Part shown: positions 26,160 through 35,158 of the stretch, one piece after another
Position numbering within the stretch: position 1 is the stretch's first letter
Layout: every line of letters begins with the position of its first letter
Assembly: GCF_900114455.1 (NCBI RefSeq)
Contig: NZ_FOTC01000009.1
Coordinates: 62,001-126,000 of the forward strand
Direction of reading: 5' to 3'
Length of the DNA stretch: 64,000 nt
Source of the DNA: Halogranum rubrum
GTDB lineage: Archaea; Halobacteriota; Halobacteria; Halobacteriales; Haloferacaceae
The notes under the pieces: generated by a model
Databases searched by the model: none
What the model saw: only the letters and a program-made list of their open reading frames with translations
What the model was told of the DNA's origin: nothing
Made by a program: the position numbers and the translations under genes

Positions 26160-27915
26160 GTGTACCTCCGGTGGACGCGTCTCGTTCGTCCGACTTCGAC
26201 CCGCCGTCGGCGACGGCAGTCGTTCCCGACTCGTCGCCTGCGACGTCCGTCCCCGAGTCGAACGCGCCGAAGTCCACGTCGGCACCCGTCTCGGCGGGGT
26301 CGCCGTCCTGGTTCATCGTCGTCGCGTGCAGCGCGTACTTCAACATCGCCTGCGACAACTGTCGGCCCCAAAGCGCGTGTCGCTCGCCCTTCCAGCGTTC
26401 CTGATACAGTTCGTGGTAGGCCTCGCGGGCGACGGCTTCGTCGTACTCGGGGGCGAGTTCGTTCGCCATCCGCTGACAACAGAACGCGCCCTGACAGTTA
26501 CCCATCGAAGCACGGGTGCGGATGCGGACCGCGTTGAGGTCCGACCCGGAGCCCTCGATGGCGTCGCGAATCTCCGCGCGGGTGACGGCTTCACACTCAC
26601 AGACGACCGGGTTCGGCCCGTCCGTCTTGAGCACCTCGTCCGTGCGCGACCCGAGACGCTGGGCGCTCCGGCGGCCGATTGGCGACCGAAGTCCGAACTC
26701 GTCCATGTAGTCGCGGAGGACGGTGAAGTCCTCGCTCCCGGGAAGCGGCACGTCGGCGGTTCGGCACTCGGCGTCGACACCGAGTTTCTCACAGACGTGG
26801 TCGGAAATCTGCTCGGCCATCATCCGGTAGGTCGTGAGTTTGCCGCCGACGATGCTGGTCATCCCCGGCAGGTCGTCTCGCTCGTCGTGGTCGAGCAGGA
26901 AGAACTCGCGGGTGATGTCCGTCGGGTCTTCGGTGCCCGTGCCCGGCGGTTCGTAGAGCGGGCGAACGCCCCAGAAGGAGCGAATCGTCCGGGCATCTTT
27001 GAGCATCGGGACGAGTTCCGAGAGGGTGTCTATCATCAGGTCGACCTCCCACCCCTCTTCGGGGTAGTCTTCGGGGTCTTCGACCTCTTCGTCGGTGGTC
27101 CCGAGGATACACGTCGTCTCGTGGGGGACGATGATGTCGGCGTCGCCCTTCGGCCGACAGCGGTTGACGACGGTGTCGACCTGTCGGGTGTTCATGATGG
27201 TCATGACGCCCTTCGAGGGTCGGACCTCGACGTCGACACCGGCCATCTCGCCGAGTTGCCCGGCCCACGCGCCCGTCGCGTTGACGACGTAGTCGGCGTA
27301 AATCTTCTCCGTCGTGCCCGGTTGCTTGTGCGTTCGGGTACCCGGTCCGGAGTCGTGTTTCACTTCGACGCCGACGACTTCGCCGTCTTCGACGAGTACG
27401 TCGACGACTTCGGCGTGTGTCTCGATGCGCGCGCCGTGTTGTTCGGCGCTGGCCGCGTTGGCGACGCAGAGACGGAACGGGTCGACTGCGCCGTCCGGCA
27501 CGCGGATGGCGCGTTTGATGTCCTTCGCGAGGTAGGGTTCCATCTCGCGGGCTTCCTCCGCCGAGAGAACCTCGGCGGGGATACCGCACTCGCGACAGCC
27601 ATCCAGTTTCTGCTGGAAGTAGTCGTCTGAGTCCTCGGGACGTTGGACGAACAACCCGCCGGTCATCTCGACACAGTGACTGGCGATCTCCCGCAGCACT
27701 CGGTTCTCCTCGATACATTCCTTTGCGCTGGCTTGGTCGGAGACGGCGTAGCGTCCACCGCTGTGAAGGAGTCCGTGCATCCGCCCGGTCGTTCCGTGCG
27801 TCAGGTTCCCCTTCTCGACGAGCGTCGCGTCCATCCCTCGCATCGCGAGGTCACGGACGATACCACACCCGGTGGAGCCGCCTCCGATGACGAGCACTGA
27901 CGGTGTCTCGGTCAT
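26146..27915 (-). CDS. glpA: Anaerobic-type glycerol-3-phosphate dehydrogenase subunit A
   Basis: 589 residues. N-terminal FAD-binding DAO fold ([11 protein letters not shown]), [14 protein letters not shown] near residue 370, then a BFD-like [2Fe-2S] domain (about 430-500) with [10 protein letters not shown] and NCQGAFCC. It oxidises glycerol-3-phosphate to dihydroxyacetone phosphate. The C-terminal 50 residues are a low-complexity acidic tail. ATG at 27915 chosen ([13 protein letters not shown]). First gene of the operon glpA-glpB-glpC, divergent from glpK across a long regulatory region. Confidence 0.95.
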   Translation of the reverse strand: MTETPSVLVIGGGSTGCGIVRDLAMRGMDATLVEKGNLTHGTTGRMHGLLHSGGRYAVSDQASAKECIEENRVLREIASHCVEMTGGLFVQRPEDSDDYFQQKLDGCRECGIPAEVLSAEEAREMEPYLAKDIKRAIRVPDGAVDPFRLCVANAASAEQHGARIETHAEVVDVLVEDGEVVGVEVKHDSGPGTRTHKQPGTTEKIYADYVVNATGAWAGQLGEMAGVDVEVRPSKGVMTIMNTRQVDTVVNRCRPKGDADIIVPHETTCILGTTDEEVEDPEDYPEEGWEVDLMIDTLSELVPMLKDARTIRSFWGVRPLYEPPGTGTEDPTDITREFFLLDHDERDDLPGMTSIVGGKLTTYRMMAEQISDHVCEKLGVDAECRTADVPLPGSEDFTVLRDYMDEFGLRSPIGRRSAQRLGSRTDEVLKTDGPNPVVCECEAVTRAEIRDAIEGSGSDLNAVRIRTRASMGNCQGAFCCQRMANELAPEYDEAVAREAYHELYQERWKGERHALWGRQLSQAMLKYALHATTMNQDGDPAETGADVDFGAFDSGTDVAGDESGTTAVADGGSKSDERDASTGGTRADK

Positions 27916-28578
27916 CGGTTCGTCTGAGAGTTGGAGCGGGAACACTTTACTTTACCGCTGAACCCCACGTTACCAGTAAATTTAATCGGAAATGATGAGT
28001 GTCTTGCCGCAACATGGGCAGTGATATCACACGAAATTCACTCGATTTTACACGAACTGTCGGCGACGAAAACACCATTCACAGCACCCATATTGCGCAC
28101 GAACGGCAGAAGAAAAATCTCGACGACGAGGTGAAATACGTGGTTCGAGTTACTTACTCTGCGTGCGACATCGGCAGTAACAATCATCGCCGACAGCCGT
28201 TCGTTGGAGAAAATGTGACCACCGAGACGGCTGTCCACCGTTGCTCAGACGGAACACTGTCCAACTATTGGGGGCGAACGCGCATCGTTCGTCCCATCTA
28301 CACGACTTGTACTCTGTGTTACGCACGCGCGCGGAGCGTGGACACGAACTGTCGTCGTCGCCGCCGACCTGTCGACGCCGGCAGCGACGTTCTCGCAACC
28401 GCCGGACGAACACGAAAACGGTCCGAGACGGACGCTACGGGGCTTCAAAGCACTCTCGGACGGACATTCTTTACTGGCAGTGAGAAGGTCATGAGTAATC
28501 TTTATAATGATTCACCATATTGTTTACCGGTAGGGCACGACCTCGGATAAATAAGGTTGGCCAACGGAGAACATTCAG
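27916..28578. promoter_or_regulatory. glpA/glpK divergent regulatory region
   Basis: 663 nt with no supportable gene: the open frames in it are Arg/Thr/Ser-rich and lack the acidic bias of real neighbours. TATA-like elements lie at 27945-27956 (for glpA, minus strand) and at 28546-28556 (gataaataagg, about 28 nt before glpK). About 14 nt upstream of each TATA is the same motif: tttactggtaa (minus strand, 27970-27980) and tttaccggtag (plus, 28523-28533). A third copy, tttactggcag, is at 28470-28480. A positively acting regulator is the simplest reading. Confidence 0.6.
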
Positions 28579-30111
28579 ATGGTAGACACATACGTCGGTT
28601 CGATCGACCAGGGGACGACAGGGACACGCTTCATGGTCTTCGACCACAGTGGCCAGGTCGTCGCAAACGCGTACAAGAAACACGAACAAATCTATCCGAA
28701 CCCCGGTTGGGTCGAACACGACCCCATCGAGATTTGGGAGAACACGAAGGAAGTCGTGCAGGAGGGTCTCGAAGAGGGGGGTATCGACGCCAGCCAACTC
28801 GAAGCGATTGGTATCACGAATCAGCGTGAGACGACCATCGTGTGGGACAAAGAGACGGGGAAGCCGGTACACAACGCGCTCGTCTGGCAGGACCGCCGGA
28901 CGACCGACCGTGTCGAAGAACTGCAAGACGAGGACAAAGTCGAGTGGATTCGCGAGAAGACGGGACTCGAAGCCGACGCCTACTTCTCGGCGACGAAGAC
29001 CGAGTGGATTCTCGACAACGCCGAACCGCTCAAGCTCCAGAGCTCTCGCGGCGACAGCCTGCGAAGTCGCGCCGAAGACGGCGAACTTCTCATGGGAACG
29101 GTCGACGCGTGGCTCATCTACAACCTGACCGGGAACCACATCACGGACGTCACCAACGCGTCGCGGACGATGCTCTACAACATCCGTGACATGGAGTGGG
29201 ACGACGAACTCCTCGAAGAGTTCGGCGTGTCGAAGGAGATGGTTCCGGAAGTCCGTCCGTCTTCGGACGAAGACTTCTACGGCCACACCGACGCCGACGG
29301 TTTCCTGGGCGAAGAAGTGCCCGTCGCCGGTGCGCTGGGTGACCAGCAGGCCGCACTCTTCGGGCAGACCTGTTTCGACAAGGGCGACGCCAAGAACACC
29401 TACGGTACCGGTTCGTTCTATCTGATGAACACCGGCAACGAGGCGGTCAAGTCCGACCACGGACTCCTGACCACCATCGGCTTCCAGATGTCGGGCGAAC
29501 CCGTCCAGTACGCTCTCGAAGGCTCCATCTTCATCACGGGTGCCGCCATCGAGTGGCTCGAAGACGTCGACCTCATCAATAACGCCGCACAGACGGCGGA
29601 ACTCGCTAGTTCCGTCGATTCGACCGACGGCGTCTACATGGTCCCGGCGTTCACCGGTCTGGGTGCACCGCACTGGGACGGCCGTGCACGCGGTACCATC
29701 GTCGGCATGACGCGTGGGACGCGAAAAGAGCACATCGTCCGGGCGACGCTGGAGTCAATCGCCTACCAGACGCGCGACGTCGCCGACGCGATGGAGGCCG
29801 ACTCCGGCGTCGAAATGACGTCGCTCCGCGTCGACGGCGGCGCGGTCAAGAACAACTTCCTCTGTCAACTCCAGTCGGACATCATCCAGACCGACATCGC
29901 TCGTCCGGAAGTCGACGAGACGACCGCACTCGGTTCGGCCTACGCCGCCGGACTCGCCGTCGGCTACTGGGACACCGTCGACGAACTCCGCGACAACTGG
30001 CAGATCGACCGCGAGTTCTCCCCCGAGCGCAGTTCCGAAGAAGTCGACAAGCTGTACGACCGCTGGCACGACGCGGTCGAGCGCTCGCTCAACTGGGCAC
30101 AGGAGGAGTAG
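28579..30111 (+). CDS. glpK: Glycerol kinase
   Basis: 510 residues, the standard FGGY kinase length. Motifs are the N-terminal phosphate loop GSIDQGTTGTR, PGWVEHDP, the ATP-binding region GLGAPHWDGRARG and VDGGAVKNNFL. It phosphorylates glycerol to glycerol-3-phosphate, the substrate of GlpABC encoded divergently. Starts about 28 nt after a TATA element; 3 nt from the next gene, so co-transcribed with the putative facilitator. Glycerol is a major carbon source in hypersaline waters (Dunaliella osmolyte). Confidence 0.97.
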   Translation: MVDTYVGSIDQGTTGTRFMVFDHSGQVVANAYKKHEQIYPNPGWVEHDPIEIWENTKEVVQEGLEEGGIDASQLEAIGITNQRETTIVWDKETGKPVHNALVWQDRRTTDRVEELQDEDKVEWIREKTGLEADAYFSATKTEWILDNAEPLKLQSSRGDSLRSRAEDGELLMGTVDAWLIYNLTGNHITDVTNASRTMLYNIRDMEWDDELLEEFGVSKEMVPEVRPSSDEDFYGHTDADGFLGEEVPVAGALGDQQAALFGQTCFDKGDAKNTYGTGSFYLMNTGNEAVKSDHGLLTTIGFQMSGEPVQYALEGSIFITGAAIEWLEDVDLINNAAQTAELASSVDSTDGVYMVPAFTGLGAPHWDGRARGTIVGMTRGTRKEHIVRATLESIAYQTRDVADAMEADSGVEMTSLRVDGGAVKNNFLCQLQSDIIQTDIARPEVDETTALGSAYAAGLAVGYWDTVDELRDNWQIDREFSPERSSEEVDKLYDRWHDAVERSLNWAQEE

Positions 30112-30114
30112 TGA

Positions 30115-31182
30115 ATGTACGAACTGGCTCTGCAAATCCCGCTCATCAACATGGAGGTGGAGGCGTTCGTCCTACTCCTCATCACCGCGCTCGCTGGCGG
30201 CGCGTTCGGTGCCGCAGTCGGTGCACTTCCGGGGTTCATCCTCACGGGATTCGTCGTCTTCCTCGGTGAAGGCATCGCAATCTTAGAGCGGAACCTCGGC
30301 GGTGTCGAGGGCATCCCTGCCGGTGAAATCGCGACCGGAATCACGGGCGTCATCGGGTTCGGTGCCATCACCGGTCCACACATCGTCTTCGCCGGCGGTG
30401 TCGCCGCGTCCGCCTACGCTGGCAAGAAGTATCCCGAGATGGGCTCTACCGAGGGCTACCACTTCGGGAAGGACATCACCTACGCGTTCGGGACGAAGCC
30501 GGACATTCTCGCCGTCGGTGCGGCGTTCGGTGTGCTCGGCGTGCTGCTCAATCAGGTCGCCATCGGCTTCGGAATGCCGTTCGACACTATCGCGATGGCG
30601 GTGTTCGTCTCTGCGCTCATCGCCCGTCTCGTGTTCAGCTACCCGCTCATCGGCAGTCCGGCCGGAAGTGGCTACCTCGACATGTCTCCCTTCGAGCGCG
30701 GTGAAGAGCGCACGGAGACCGACGGCGGCGTCGAGCGCGTTCGCCCCGCGACCGAACCGTGGCTCCCCCACCAGTACAAGTGGCCCGGCGTCACCGTCAT
30801 CGGTCTCGTCGGTGGCATCCTCGGTGCCTACATCTGGATTCAGACGGGGAGTTTCTTCCTCGGCTACGGTCTGTCGGCCATCAGTCTGCTCTTCCTCAAC
30901 CTCGGGGTCGAGAAGATTCCGGTGACACACCACATCACGCTGCTCGGGTCGAGCGGTGCAGCAATCGGCGCGGCCATCGGTGGTCCCGTCGTCGCTCTGC
31001 TCGTCGGTGGGGTCTTCGGCCTGCTCAGCGGCCTCTTCGGTGAGGTCACGCAGCGGGTCTTCTACTCCCACTCGGGGACCCACGTCGACCCGCCTGCGAT
31101 GGCGATCTTCGTCATGACGATCCTCATCGGCGTGCTCTACCTGGCGGGGATCCTGCCCAACTCGGCGTATCTCGGCCTCTAA
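30115..31182 (+). CDS. Multi-helix membrane protein, putative glycerol facilitator
   Basis: 355 residues with about ten hydrophobic helices split by a polar loop near 190-220, and Gly-rich helices such as GALPGFILTGFVVFLG. It is not an aquaporin (no NPA motifs) and not a known GlpF. Its tight link to glpK (3-nt gap), which from memory recurs in other haloarchaea, suggests glycerol uptake. Function is inferred from context only. A T-rich stretch follows the stop (31203-31211). Confidence 0.7.
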   Translation: MYELALQIPLINMEVEAFVLLLITALAGGAFGAAVGALPGFILTGFVVFLGEGIAILERNLGGVEGIPAGEIATGITGVIGFGAITGPHIVFAGGVAASAYAGKKYPEMGSTEGYHFGKDITYAFGTKPDILAVGAAFGVLGVLLNQVAIGFGMPFDTIAMAVFVSALIARLVFSYPLIGSPAGSGYLDMSPFERGEERTETDGGVERVRPATEPWLPHQYKWPGVTVIGLVGGILGAYIWIQTGSFFLGYGLSAISLLFLNLGVEKIPVTHHITLLGSSGAAIGAAIGGPVVALLVGGVFGLLSGLFGEVTQRVFYSHSGTHVDPPAMAIFVMTILIGVLYLAGILPNSAYLGL

Positions 31183-31252
31183 CTCGCTCGACCGAAGAGC
31201 GATTTTATTTTCGCATACGAGCAACACACCAACATACACCTGCAGCTACACT

Positions 31253-32431
31253 ATGGACATCGAAGCGCGAATCAAACGACGACGCCGCCGTGATGGCGAA
31301 CCTCGATTGATTCTGGAGTACGAGTCGCTCTCACCGGTCACGCACATCAGCGAACCGGTCGACCGCGGGCCGGTCCTAGAGCGACTGCTCGACTATCTCG
31401 ACCCCGTCTTCGACGGTAACCTCCCACCGAACGCCTACGTGTACGGTCCGAAAGGGTCGGGGAAGTCGGCCGTCGTTACCGCGCTGTTCAGCCACCTCAC
31501 GCGCCTCCTGGCCGAGCGTAACGCGGCAATATACACGACGACGCGCGCACAGTCAGCGATTTCACCAGCGTTCGTCTACGTCGACGCCAGAGAGACGACG
31601 AGCGAGTTCGCGTTCTACCACGCGGTACTGGACGCACTCGTCGAGGAGTCCGTCCCCGAACACGGTATCGGGACGGAGACGCTCAAGTCGCGACTTCACC
31701 AGTCACTCGGTGGCTCTCGAACCGGCGTCGTCGTCGCAATCGACCATCTCGGCGAACCCGGCAACATCACCGAAGCCGAGTTCGTCGACCTGTTTGCGGG
31801 GCTTCCGAGCAACGTCAGTTGGCTAGCTATCGGCCGGGCGCTTCCCTCCGAGACGGTGTTGACCGAGTACACCGCCGAGTCCATCCAGGTCGAACCGTAC
31901 CAGCGGCAGATGCTCGTCGACGTGTTGATGACACGGGCCTCGGTCGGTCTCGCCCAACAGGGACTCGACCACAGAGCGGCCAGAACCATCGCCGAGTGGG
32001 CCGACGGCGACGCTCACGACGCCCTCGCCGCGCTGTTCGGAGCGGCGGAGACGGCGACTGCCGCCGGTCACGACAGTATCGACACGGCTGACCTCGATGC
32101 GGGCATCGACGCCGTTCCTCGACCCAGCGTCTCACTCGGCCGCGTCCTCGCACTCCCGGCGAATCGCCAGCGAGTGCTTCGACGGCTCTTGGAACTGAAC
32201 GACGACGAGCGGAGTTCGGTGCAAGAAGCCAGCGAACACATCTCACAGACGGTCGACCTCTCGTCGACGACGGTCAAACGAATCCTCTACGAACTGGCCG
32301 AGAGCGGCATCACTCGCCGCGTCACCATCGAAGAAGCCGAAGGGAAAGGCCGCCCACCGAGTCGACTCGAACCCCGGTTTCCGACCGTCGTGTTCAAACG
32401 CCTGTTCGAACTGAACGGCGGCCGCGAGTAG
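31253..32431 (+). CDS. Orc1/Cdc6-like AAA+ ATPase with altered Walker B
   Basis: 392 residues. Walker A is GPKGSGKS near residue 65; the Walker B position reads VVVAIDHLG, where initiator proteins have an Asp-Glu pair (hhhhDE), so the catalytic Glu is His. A C-terminal winged helix (about 305-390, including SSTTVKRILYELAESGITRR) fits the Orc1/Cdc6 layout. It may bind ATP without efficient hydrolysis and act as a regulator, not an initiator. No origin-like repeat cluster is seen nearby. It sits inside the glycerol locus, 70 nt after the facilitator gene. Confidence 0.78.
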   Translation: MDIEARIKRRRRRDGEPRLILEYESLSPVTHISEPVDRGPVLERLLDYLDPVFDGNLPPNAYVYGPKGSGKSAVVTALFSHLTRLLAERNAAIYTTTRAQSAISPAFVYVDARETTSEFAFYHAVLDALVEESVPEHGIGTETLKSRLHQSLGGSRTGVVVAIDHLGEPGNITEAEFVDLFAGLPSNVSWLAIGRALPSETVLTEYTAESIQVEPYQRQMLVDVLMTRASVGLAQQGLDHRAARTIAEWADGDAHDALAALFGAAETATAAGHDSIDTADLDAGIDAVPRPSVSLGRVLALPANRQRVLRRLLELNDDERSSVQEASEHISQTVDLSSTTVKRILYELAESGITRRVTIEEAEGKGRPPSRLEPRFPTVVFKRLFELNGGRE

Positions 32432-32513
32432 CGTAATCGACTCCAATCGACTCCAACCGACCGTAGTCGGCCGCAACCAGACGAGTAAAGTCGGCGTCTT
32501 TCGTCTCCCCTCC

Positions 32514-32786
32514 ATGGAACGAATCGTCACTGTCGTCCCGGAAGCAGGTCTTCACGCTCGTCCCGCCGCGAAGTTCGTCGAGACTGCGGGCGAGTACGAC
32601 GCCGAAGTCACCATCGCCCCCGTCGACGGCGACCAAGACCCGGTGAAGGCGAGCAGCATGCTGGCCGTGACGGGGATGAACGTCCCCTCGGGGACGGAGG
32701 TCCGACTCGTCGCCGAGGGCGACGACGCCGAAGCGGCCCTCGACGCCTTAGAGGAGATTCTCACGACACCCGAAGACGACGAGTAA
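32514..32786 (+). CDS. ptsH: PTS phosphocarrier protein HPr
   Basis: 90 residues, typical HPr length. The phosphorylated His is H14 in GLHARPAA, and KASSMLAVTG marks the Ser46-type region. HPr carries phosphate from enzyme I to EIIA-type proteins. Here the likely acceptor is DhaM of the dihydroxyacetone kinase encoded 1.2 kb downstream. No enzyme I gene is in the window. From memory the same ptsH-dha linkage is seen in Haloferax. Confidence 0.95.
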   Translation: MERIVTVVPEAGLHARPAAKFVETAGEYDAEVTIAPVDGDQDPVKASSMLAVTGMNVPSGTEVRLVAEGDDAEAALDALEEILTTPEDDE

Positions 32787-32813
32787 CTGTTCTCGCGACG
32801 CTTTCGAACTCGC

Positions 32814-33053
32814 TCACCACTGCCACGACGCATCGAAGAGTGCGACCAGTGTCAACCCGAGGTACGTGCCGAGCGTGTGAATGGCGAGCTGTGTCGCGAT
32901 ATCCGCCGTCGTCTCGATACCCCGCAAGTGAAACACGAACGCGTCGGCAAGCACCAAGACGAGTACGATTGAGAGACAGAACAGCAATCGTCTCGCGCTG
33001 AAGAGCGGACTCTTTCGGACGAATCTGCGGACGCCGTCGATGTCGCTGCTCAC
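32814..33053 (-). CDS. Small two-helix membrane protein, unknown function
   Basis: 79 residues with two hydrophobic helices (about 22-44 and 52-74) after a basic N-terminus (RRFVRKSPLFSARR). It resembles small haloarchaeal orphan membrane proteins; no family recognised. Convergent with ptsH. An AT-rich element (gataactatt, plus strand about 33079-33088) could be its promoter on the minus strand. Confidence 0.55.
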   Translation of the reverse strand: MSSDIDGVRRFVRKSPLFSARRLLFCLSIVLVLVLADAFVFHLRGIETTADIATQLAIHTLGTYLGLTLVALFDASWQW

Positions 33054-33167
33054 GTTACTTCGCTGTTATCTCTTTTCGGTGATAACTATTGGGCGGTGGT
33101 TTCGACGACGTCGAAGCGCACCCCTCTGTGAGCCACTGTTATGTTTCACACACTCGAAGCGCGACGT

Positions 33168-33968
33168 ATGCGACTCGCCCTCCACCTCTCACTCGCACTC
33201 CTCCTCGCCTGCGCCGGATGCAGCGCCGCACCCGGCGTCGGGCCGAGTGAATCGACGATGACTCAGCAACCGACGGCGACGCCCGCCGCCCCACCCGCCG
33301 GACTCTCGATGGAGCGGGTCACCGACGCACGTTCGCTCACCGAGAGTCACAGTTCGGTGCTCGACGACGCCTCGTACACTGTCGACCTTCGACGGGTCGT
33401 TCGATACGAGAACGGCACGGTCCTTTCGCGGACGAACGTGACGCACCGCGTCGGTGCGAACGGACGCGCGTGGTACCAGACCCGCGCTGATGGGACGCGC
33501 CCGCTGTTCCTCGGGGGTTCGACCGGGGGTGTCGAACACTGGGAGAACGAGAGCGTCTCCGTCTCGAAGGTGACGCAGGACGGCGACAGCGTGTACCGAC
33601 GCGGACTCCACCGGGGTCGTCCGGCGTCGTTCAGCACCGTCTACTCCATCTCGAGTTCGTTCGACCTGACGACCACGGGTCGGACTGGCGGCGGTGCAGA
33701 GACGCGCTACCACCTCACATCGGCCGAGCCGACCGAGACACGAGCGTTCGGCATCGGCCGTGAACCCGCCCGAAACGCCACACTCACCGCCGCCGTCGAC
33801 GGTGACGGGGTACTCAGACACTACGAACTCCGGTACAAGACGGTGTTCCGAAACGAGACGCTTCAGGTCACGCAGACGATGCGCGTCAGCGATATCGGCG
33901 AGACGACGGTGCCGCGACCCGAGTGGGTCGACACGGCGCTCGACGAGACGAGAGACAGGGTGCGCTGA
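33168..33968 (+). CDS. Lipoprotein, unknown function
   Basis: 266 residues from ATG 33168 (an ATG at 33141 is also in frame). The N-terminus MRLALHLSLALLLACAGC has a hydrophobic core and lipobox ending AGC (Cys18), without a strict twin-Arg, so Sec or Tat export is open. A Thr/Pro/Ala linker follows, then a domain of alternating strands (TVDLRRVVRYENGTVLSR...), reminiscent of outer-surface lipid/protein-binding lipoproteins such as the LolA/RseB type; this is a weak resemblance only. Confidence 0.68.
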   Translation: MRLALHLSLALLLACAGCSAAPGVGPSESTMTQQPTATPAAPPAGLSMERVTDARSLTESHSSVLDDASYTVDLRRVVRYENGTVLSRTNVTHRVGANGRAWYQTRADGTRPLFLGGSTGGVEHWENESVSVSKVTQDGDSVYRRGLHRGRPASFSTVYSISSSFDLTTTGRTGGGAETRYHLTSAEPTETRAFGIGREPARNATLTAAVDGDGVLRHYELRYKTVFRNETLQVTQTMRVSDIGETTVPRPEWVDTALDETRDRVR

Positions 33969-33989
33969 CGGGGAAACCGTCAGTTCGAC

Positions 33990-34385
33990 TCAGTTCAGCT
34001 TTCGGTACTCACGCGCGTCTTCGGCCGCTTCGACCACCGACTCCAGGGTCGCCTTCGACCCGGCGGCGTTGACGGCGGCGTTCAGCGTCCCTTCCAGAAT
34101 CGGCGCGTCGGCGATACGGACGTCGTCGTCCTCCGCCTCCAGCATCTCGATGGCGAGTTCGGTGTTCATCACCGCGCTGCCGAGGTCCACGAGGACGACG
34201 ACGCCGTCGTCGTCGCGGGCCTGCTCGATAGCGTCCTGAATCCGGGGGGCGCTCGTCCCGATACTGCCGTCTTCGTCGCCACCGGCGGCGACGATTTCGG
34301 CCTCCGCGCTCCCCATCTCGGCGGCGACGTCGCAGATGCCTTCGGCGGCCTTCGCGCTGTGGGAGACGACGACGAGTCCGACCAT
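33990..34385 (-). CDS. dhaM: Dihydroxyacetone kinase phosphotransfer subunit (EIIA-type)
   Basis: 131 residues, a single EIIA-Man-type domain, unlike the multi-domain E. coli DhaM. The phosphorylatable His is H9 (VVVSHSAKAAEG) and the LVDLGSAVMNTE segment is conserved. It rephosphorylates ADP held in DhaL, taking phosphate from HPr. Last gene of dhaK-dhaL-dhaM: it shares one nucleotide with the dhaL stop (34385). Confidence 0.93.
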   Translation of the reverse strand: MVGLVVVSHSAKAAEGICDVAAEMGSAEAEIVAAGGDEDGSIGTSAPRIQDAIEQARDDDGVVVLVDLGSAVMNTELAIEMLEAEDDDVRIADAPILEGTLNAAVNAAGSKATLESVVEAAEDAREYRKLN

Positions 34386-35083
34386 TATTCGGCCTCCCGT
34401 TCGACGGCCTCGGGTGACGTCGCGTCGACGTCTGTCTCACCTTCGAGATGCTCGCTCGCGACGTCCAGCAGTTCCTCCATGATGAACAGCGTGCTCGTCG
34501 CGCCGGGGTCTTGATGGCCGACGGAGCGCCAGTCGAGATAGGAGGCACGGCCCTTCTTCGCCTTCAGGGGAACGGTGAAGTTGACACCGCGTTCGGCGGC
34601 GTCGACGGCCTTCGCCAGTGCGGTCAGCGGCGGTAGGTCGTCCTGCTCGATAGACTTCTTGAACGTGTGGACAGCGGGAGTGAGCGCGTCGACCATCGTC
34701 TTCGAACCAATCTGTGCGTCGCCGCGGTCCTGTACCTTATCGAGGTAGGCTTCGGCGAAGGCGACGCTGGTCTCGGCGGTGATGCCGCCTTCCAACTCTT
34801 GGCTGGCGAACATGATAGAGCCACCGTAGAGCGGCCCGGACGCGCCGCCGACTTCGGAGATGAGCGTCGTACCGACCGTCTTGACGACGTCGTCGATGTC
34901 ACCGTCTAACTCGTCGGTCTTCTCGGCGACCGCGCCGAATCCACGACTCATGTTCGCGCCGTGGTCGGCGTCGCCGATCGCCGAGTCGAGGTCGGTGAGG
35001 TACGACTTCTCCGCCGAGAGGCGCTCGGCGACGGCGTCGATGGCGGCCAAAACCGCTTCTCGCTGTGTCTCCGTATCTGCCAT
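34385..35083 (-). CDS. dhaL: Dihydroxyacetone kinase ADP-binding subunit
   Basis: 232 residues. The Mg/nucleotide-binding aspartates are in LDSAIGDADHGANMSRGF, and GGASGPLYGG is the DhaL signature. In PTS-type kinases DhaL holds ADP as a cofactor that DhaM rephosphorylates. It has its own TATA-like element about 25-35 nt upstream (acaaacgctttc on the minus strand), in addition to any read-through from dhaK 75 nt upstream. Confidence 0.95.
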   Translation of the reverse strand: MADTETQREAVLAAIDAVAERLSAEKSYLTDLDSAIGDADHGANMSRGFGAVAEKTDELDGDIDDVVKTVGTTLISEVGGASGPLYGGSIMFASQELEGGITAETSVAFAEAYLDKVQDRGDAQIGSKTMVDALTPAVHTFKKSIEQDDLPPLTALAKAVDAAERGVNFTVPLKAKKGRASYLDWRSVGHQDPGATSTLFIMEELLDVASEHLEGETDVDATSPEAVEREAE

Positions 35084-35103
35084 ACGCTACAGGTGTCGTG
35101 AAA

Positions 35104-35119
35104 AGTGAAAGCGTTTGTG
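35104..35119 (-). promoter_or_regulatory. Promoter element upstream of dhaL
   Basis: On the minus strand the sequence acaaacgctttcact lies 22-36 nt before the dhaL ATG. Its core acaaacgcttt is identical to the element upstream of dhaK (36186-36196). Position fits a BRE/TATA pair; a shared regulator site cannot be excluded. Confidence 0.45.
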
Positions 35120-35158
35120 TCCCGCGGCGACGCGTCAGCGCACCAGCGTGTCAACGTA

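Noticed and set aside
27999-28550. 183-codon open frame on the plus strand in the glpA/glpK gap
   Set aside because: Poor in Asp and Glu, rich in Arg, Thr and Ser, no recognisable motif, and it contains the third operator-like motif and runs through the glpK promoter; read as non-coding.
30115-31182. Assignment of the membrane protein after glpK as GlpF aquaporin
   Set aside because: No NPA motifs and a different helix pattern; only the genomic context supports a glycerol transport role.
31183-31252. Possible replication origin beside the Orc1/Cdc6-like gene
   Set aside because: The 70-nt gap has a TATA-like element but no repeated origin-recognition boxes or AT-rich unwinding region; the gaps around the gene are too short.
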